A stretch of 64,000 nucleotides of DNA from Chthonomonas sp. UBA2362 (GTDB taxonomy: Bacteria; Armatimonadota; Fimbriimonadia; Fimbriimonadales; Fimbriimonadaceae). Positions 60,757-64,000 of the stretch are shown here, piece after piece. The first letter of the stretch is position 1. The number at the start of each line of letters is the position of its first letter. Both the position numbers and the translations under genes were made by a program. Below the pieces are notes generated by a model that was not told the DNA's origin, searched no databases, and saw only the letters and a program-made list of their open reading frames with translations. Location of the stretch: the NCBI GenBank assembly GCA_002344135.1, contig DDTO01000004.1, positions 172,473 through 236,472 of the forward strand, read 5' to 3'.

Positions 60757-61836
60757 CTAGAACTTATAGCCTAGGTAAATCCCGTATGTGAACTTGTTCT
60801 TGACCCCGTTTTCGGCCGGTTTGGAGTGATAGATATCGGTAAGCCGGAAGCCGAGGGTGAGGCTCTTGTTCAACTCGTAGTTCAGCTGCAAGTAGGCGTC
60901 GATGTAGTTATCCCGGACACCGTCGAACCCGGGGTACCAGGTGACTCCGTGCTCGAGGTCGACTCGGTCGTTCAATCGCCAGGACAGGGTGTAGCCGACG
61001 TAGCCCGCCATGTCCGAGCGGCTCGGGGTGAAGTCCATGTACCGCGTGTCGATGTGAGAGAGACCGAGTTCGGCTCGGAAGATCTTGCCATCGGCTTGAT
61101 AGAGAGTTTTGCCGACACCAGCTGCAAGAATCCACTCCCGGTCGATCTCGCGGATGGAGTCGTGAGACACCTGCGCTTTGGCGAAGATGTACCAGAGGTC
61201 CTGAAGCTTCAGGTCGTACTTGACTCCGGCGCCGTAGTTGTTGCGCTTGATTTCATCTATGCCTTCCTTGTCGTGGATGCCGTACTCGTACCAGCCCCAA
61301 GCTTTGATTCGGCTCGTATCGGTCTCGTACTCTGCCTGCGCGTTGACATCCACATCGTTCGTGTTCGTGTTCGATCGAGTGCCCGTGAGGGCGGCGTGGA
61401 CTTTGCCGTGCCACATGCCCCGATGGTCGTCCGCCACCCAGTTCAGTTCGCGAATATCGATGACTTCGATGACCTCTCCGGCCGCGTATGGAGTGGCCGG
61501 GCTCTTGCTGGACCCGCCGTCCTGCCCTACGATGACGGCCTCGAACTTGACTTGCCCCTCCTTGTCGGCAACCGCTCGACCTCGCCACTGCCGTCCTCTC
61601 TCGTCGATGACTTTGACTTCTCCATCGGTCGTGAAGGTGTCGACTTTCGCGCGCTCGATCTCCAAGAGGCCGAGGCTGGCGGACTTGAACTTGACCTTGC
61701 CGCCCTGTATGCCGACGATCGAGCCGGTCAGTTTCTCGCCCGATTTGAGTACCAATTCGTCGGCGAACACGGAAGTGGTGCCGGCAAAGCTTAGGGCGAT
61801 ACATCCCAGGCCTAGAATCCATCCCTTGAAACGCAT
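60757..61836 (-). CDS. DUF481-like outer membrane beta-barrel protein
   Basis: This 359-aa protein has a signal peptide (1-25), then an SH3-like N-terminal part (L-K-S-G-E-K-L-T-G-S-I-V-G), and a C-terminal barrel domain of the DUF481/YdiY type with alternating hydrophobic strands (L-T-L-G-F-R-L-T-D). It ends in Y-L-G-Y-K-F, the terminal aromatic of an outer membrane barrel. A strong GAGGAGGAATT precedes the ATG. With the CsgG-like and PrpD-like genes downstream it forms a likely operon, 59011-61836. Confidence 0.85.
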   Translation of the reverse strand: MRFKGWILGLGCIALSFAGTTSVFADELVLKSGEKLTGSIVGIQGGKVKFKSASLGLLEIERAKVDTFTTDGEVKVIDERGRQWRGRAVADKEGQVKFEAVIVGQDGGSSKSPATPYAAGEVIEVIDIRELNWVADDHRGMWHGKVHAALTGTRSNTNTNDVDVNAQAEYETDTSRIKAWGWYEYGIHDKEGIDEIKRNNYGAGVKYDLKLQDLWYIFAKAQVSHDSIREIDREWILAAGVGKTLYQADGKIFRAELGLSHIDTRYMDFTPSRSDMAGYVGYTLSWRLNDRVDLEHGVTWYPGFDGVRDNYIDAYLQLNYELNKSLTLGFRLTDIYHSKPAENGVKNKFTYGIYLGYKF

Positions 61837-61934
61837 AATTCCTCCTCATGCCGGCGAAGTCGCCGGATGCGCGTGTTTTACCGATTGGCGGCTGGTCCGC
61901 GCTACCGATGACAAAGGAAATTCAGCCGAGAAGG

Positions 61935-61940
61935 TACGCT
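61935..61940 (+). promoter_or_regulatory. Candidate leaderless -10 box of the 230-aa secreted protein gene
   Basis: TACGCT ends 6 bases before the ATG at 61947; no purine-rich ribosome site is present. Confidence 0.35.
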
Positions 61941-61946
61941 CGGTCC

Positions 61947-62639
61947 ATGATGAGGGGGCTCCTGGTTTTCGTATCGTTGGTCGCCTGCGCTGGTTTGGGG
62001 CACGCTCAATCCGTCAAGACGACCACCGCCAAGCAGACATCGACCGTCAAGGGCAAGTGGAAAACGACGGTCGTGATGCCGAGCGTGAGTGGACGATCGG
62101 CCGTCATCCAGTTCGCGAACGCGCAGCTGAAGAAGGACGCGAATTCGGTCCTTGCTTCCTTCAAGCAGGCAGCGCAGGAGTCGTTCAAGGATCTGCCAAA
62201 GGACATGGCGGGGACGCTCGAGCTCTATCTGGAGCCGACCTTTACGCTCCTGAACCCGAACTGGGTCTGTGGCTACTGGACGGTCTATGAGTTCATGGGC
62301 GGCGCTCATGGGATGACGACCTTCCGGTCTTTCAACTACGGACAGGTCGGAGGCAAGCCCAAGAACGCAGGACTCGGCGATCTGTTCGCCAACAAAGTGA
62401 GTGCCGCCGGCGATCTCACGCAGGTCTTGACGCAGAAGCTGCTGGCGAACAAGGATGCGGCGTTCATCGCCGACGGGTCCAGCAAGATCGATGCGGGCAA
62501 GACACCGTTCGCGGCGACCAAGAGCGGCCTGACCTTCCTTTTCGAGCCCTACGTCTGCGGGCCCTATTCAGCGGGGACATTCAAGGTGCCGGTCGCATGG
62601 AAAGAGATTCAGGCGCCGGCAAGACTTCAGCCCCGGTAG
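61947..62639 (+). CDS. Secreted protein, DUF3298/DUF4163-like
   Basis: This 230-aa protein has a signal peptide (1-21, ending G-H-A-Q). The middle has G-G-A-H-G-M-T-T-F-R-S-F-N-Y, the PdaC/RsiV-type G-G-A-H-x-x-x-x motif, and the C-terminal half has F-L-F-E-P-Y-V-C-G-P-Y-S-A-G, close to the F-x-P-Y-x-I-A-x-Y-A-x-G of DUF3298. Such domains bind envelope stress or peptidoglycan signals. The frame is open 33 codons above; the chosen ATG follows a TACGCT box. Divergent from the DUF481-like operon. Confidence 0.75.
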   Translation: MMRGLLVFVSLVACAGLGHAQSVKTTTAKQTSTVKGKWKTTVVMPSVSGRSAVIQFANAQLKKDANSVLASFKQAAQESFKDLPKDMAGTLELYLEPTFTLLNPNWVCGYWTVYEFMGGAHGMTTFRSFNYGQVGGKPKNAGLGDLFANKVSAAGDLTQVLTQKLLANKDAAFIADGSSKIDAGKTPFAATKSGLTFLFEPYVCGPYSAGTFKVPVAWKEIQAPARLQPR

Positions 62640-62672
62640 GTCCGCGATGATCGGCCATAATAGGAGGCTCGC

Positions 62673-62749
62673 GGCGGCGTAGCTCAGTTGGTTAGAGCGA
62701 GCGGTTCATACCCGCTAGGTCAACGGTTCGAGTCCGTTCGCCGCTACCA
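62673..62749 (+). tRNA. tRNA-Met (CAT), elongator type
   Basis: Acceptor GGCGGCG/CGCCGCT (G-U first pair), anticodon stem AGCGG/CCGCT with loop TTCATAC, T-loop TTCGAGT, CCA encoded with discriminator A. It lacks the three G-C anticodon pairs and the 1-72 mismatch of initiator tRNA. An Ile2 (k2C) identity cannot be ruled out by sequence alone. A CATAAT lies 11 bases upstream. Confidence 0.93.
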
Positions 62750-63740
62750 CTTTTCTCAATGCAAGGTTGGCGATCTTGCGCTGAGGCGCCGGCATCGCAC
62801 GCCGCTTCAACTCATCGGTGTCGAGCCAGTCGAGGTCGTTTGGCCAAAGGGCCTCCTCCACCAGAAACGCCCGAAGCGTGAGACGATGGTGAGTTACTTG
62901 GTGGCGGACCTCACCCAAGCCGCGAGGGGATGCGCCGACGAATTCCTGGTGGAGGGCCGATTCTTCGGCTCGACGTGGAAACTCCCAGAGTCCGGCCCAC
63001 CAACCGCCCGGAGGAACGCGCCGAACGCCCCATCGACCTTCCCGAGCGGGGACCCAGACGGTGTAGCTGATCTCGACGACCGTTCGGGACGGCTTCTTCG
63101 CCGGAAAGCGGTGCGGGTCCCCCTTTCCCTGACAGGCGTTCGCGAGCGGGCATGCTCGGCAGTCAGGGTTCCTAGGCGAGCAGATCCTCGCCCCAAGCTC
63201 CATCAGAGCCTGGTTCCACTGCGCGGGCTCGCAGGTCGACAACCTCATGTGGCTCTCGGACCATTTTCGGGCCGCTGTGCTGAGGCGGGCTTTCGGCTCC
63301 TGCGAGGCAGCGAAGCGAGCATAGACGCGCTCGACGTTGCCATCGACGGCCGCAACAGGCTCCCCGGCAGAGATCGAGGCGATCGCCGCGGCGGTGTAGG
63401 CGCCGATTCCAGGCAACACTCTCCAATCGTCCGATCTCGTAGGGAGCCCGCTTTCAACGACTCTCTTGGCCGCCTCGTGGAGGTTCCGGCATCGCGAGTA
63501 GTAGCCGAGCCCTTGCCAGTAGGAGAGAAGTTCTTGTTCGTCCGCGGCGGCTAAGGCCTTGAGAGTTGGAAATCGAGCCATCCACCGTTCGTAGTAGGGC
63601 AGGACTGTTGTCACCTGGGTTTGCTGCAGCATGATCTCGCTGACCCAGATCGCATAGGGGTCGGAGGTCTCGCGCCACGGCAGCGCGCGGGCATTGGCTC
63701 GGTACCAGGCGACGAGCCGTTCTGGCCACGAGGGCCTAAT
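62715..63740 (-). CDS. mutY: A/G-specific adenine glycosylase MutY
   Basis: This DNA repair glycosylase removes A opposite 8-oxoG. The frame holds M-L-Q-Q-T-Q-V, the helix-hairpin-helix L-P-G-I-G-A-Y-T-A-A-A-I, the catalytic Asp in V-D-G-N-V, the C-x6-C-x2-C-x5-C Fe-S loop (C-S-P-R-N-P-D-C-R-A-C-P-L-A-N-A-C), and the NUDIX-like C-terminal domain. No ATG, GTG or TTG begins the upstream helix (W-Y-R-A-N-A-R-A-L-P-W-R): an ATT at 63740, which shares a base with the pyrF stop, fits; the first ATG (63632) would lose it. Its last 35 bases lie within tRNA-Met on the other strand. Confidence 0.9.
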   Translation of the reverse strand: MRPSWPERLVAWYRANARALPWRETSDPYAIWVSEIMLQQTQVTTVLPYYERWMARFPTLKALAAADEQELLSYWQGLGYYSRCRNLHEAAKRVVESGLPTRSDDWRVLPGIGAYTAAAIASISAGEPVAAVDGNVERVYARFAASQEPKARLSTAARKWSESHMRLSTCEPAQWNQALMELGARICSPRNPDCRACPLANACQGKGDPHRFPAKKPSRTVVEISYTVWVPAREGRWGVRRVPPGGWWAGLWEFPRRAEESALHQEFVGASPRGLGEVRHQVTHHRLTLRAFLVEEALWPNDLDWLDTDELKRRAMPAPQRKIANLALRKVVAANGLEPLT

Positions 63741-64000
63741 GCGAAGTCTCCGCCAGGTTGAACCCAGCCAGAGTCGCCTCGACGTCGTCTGCGTTGAGGA
63801 GGGACCGGCCTATGACAAGGTAGTCCGCTCCGTCTTCGAGAGCTTGGCGCGGAGTACCGATCTGCTTCTGGTCGCCGTGATCCTCGTGGGGCATGCGGAT
63901 GCCGGGAGTGACGAGGATAGCCGAGTGGCCAACCGCTGGACGAATCGAGGCGAGCTCGGGCGCTGGGCACACAACTCCATCGAGGCCTGTTTCAATCGCG
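63736..64000 (-). CDS. pyrF: Orotidine 5'-phosphate decarboxylase, C-terminal end
   Basis: Only the last 87 residues are in the window; the start is beyond 64000. V-T-P-G-I-R followed by D-Q-K-Q-I-G-T-P-R-Q-A and A-D-Y-L-V-I-G-R-S-L-L are the C-terminal OMP decarboxylase motifs with the phosphate-binding G-R. The enzyme makes UMP. Its TAG stop overlaps the likely mutY start. Confidence 0.93.
   Translation of the reverse strand, partial: AIETGLDGVVCPAPELASIRPAVGHSAILVTPGIRMPHEDHGDQKQIGTPRQALEDGADYLVIGRSLLNADDVEATLAGFNLAETSH

Overview
The window is a 64 kb piece of a compact, GC-rich bacterial chromosome. It contains no phage, transposase, integrase, CRISPR array or rRNA. The gene content suggests a diderm, pilus- and flagellum-related, aerobic to facultative heterotroph. 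The markers are RelA/SpoT, SufB, NuoN, FlhA, a Rieske/cytochrome b pair, a GT9 glycosyltransferase, a CsgG-like protein, a DUF481-like beta-barrel, PEP-CTERM and dockerin tails, and a type-IV-pilin-like protein with the DG-H-V-K ending. My best guess is Armatimonadota (Fimbriimonadia-like); this is an inference from family composition, not from a marker search.

Layout. 1-3751: 3'-truncated gene for a giant secreted SBBP beta-propeller protein (minus). 3997-7812: stringent-response RelA/SpoT, a 66-aa protein and an acyl-CoA dehydrogenase. 7855-15887: minus-strand block with an unusual respiratory operon (NarG-like molybdoenzyme, small membrane protein, a ferredoxin/cytochrome c/membrane cytochrome fusion, Rieske protein, long cytochrome b), followed by a lone sufB. 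16052-19087: a second propeller plus beta-sandwich repeat surface protein. 19238-25870: tRNA-Ser, a GH65-like lipoprotein, a NodB-fold protein, prfA, hsp20 and nuoN. 25926-32196: M16 protease, a lipoprotein, Dus, and a CstB-like persulfide dioxygenase with a rhodanese. 32337-37762: two convergent genes sharing an AAA-like NTPase domain, one ending in WD40 repeats, the other a SARP-type regulator with a TIR-like domain, split by a +1 frameshift.

37859-47015: tRNA-Leu, a lipase-like lipoprotein, GH4, a response regulator, pstB with a candidate Pho box, flhA, a PEP-CTERM serine protease and a Tat-exported Gfo/Idh/MocA protein. 47016-47747 is non-coding and built of repeats: two REP-like copies and a 21-bp minisatellite. 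47748-55989: GT9, NIF3-like protein, tRNA-Glu, FAD oxidase, UbiA, pilin-like, dockerin, NarL-type regulator and a PfkB kinase. 56082-64000: Fn3-like protein, a 42-bp tandem repeat, TIM-barrel epimerase, uncharacterised Trp-rich protein, PrpD-like, CsgG-like, DUF481-like, tRNA-Met, mutY and the 3' end of pyrF.

Two themes cut across the regions. First, about a dozen genes carry a TANNNT-like box that ends only 6-8 bases before the start codon and lack a Shine-Dalgarno sequence, which points to leaderless transcription; other genes have a strong GGAGG leader. Second, genes are packed so tightly that convergent neighbours, and even genes and tRNAs, overlap at their 3' ends.
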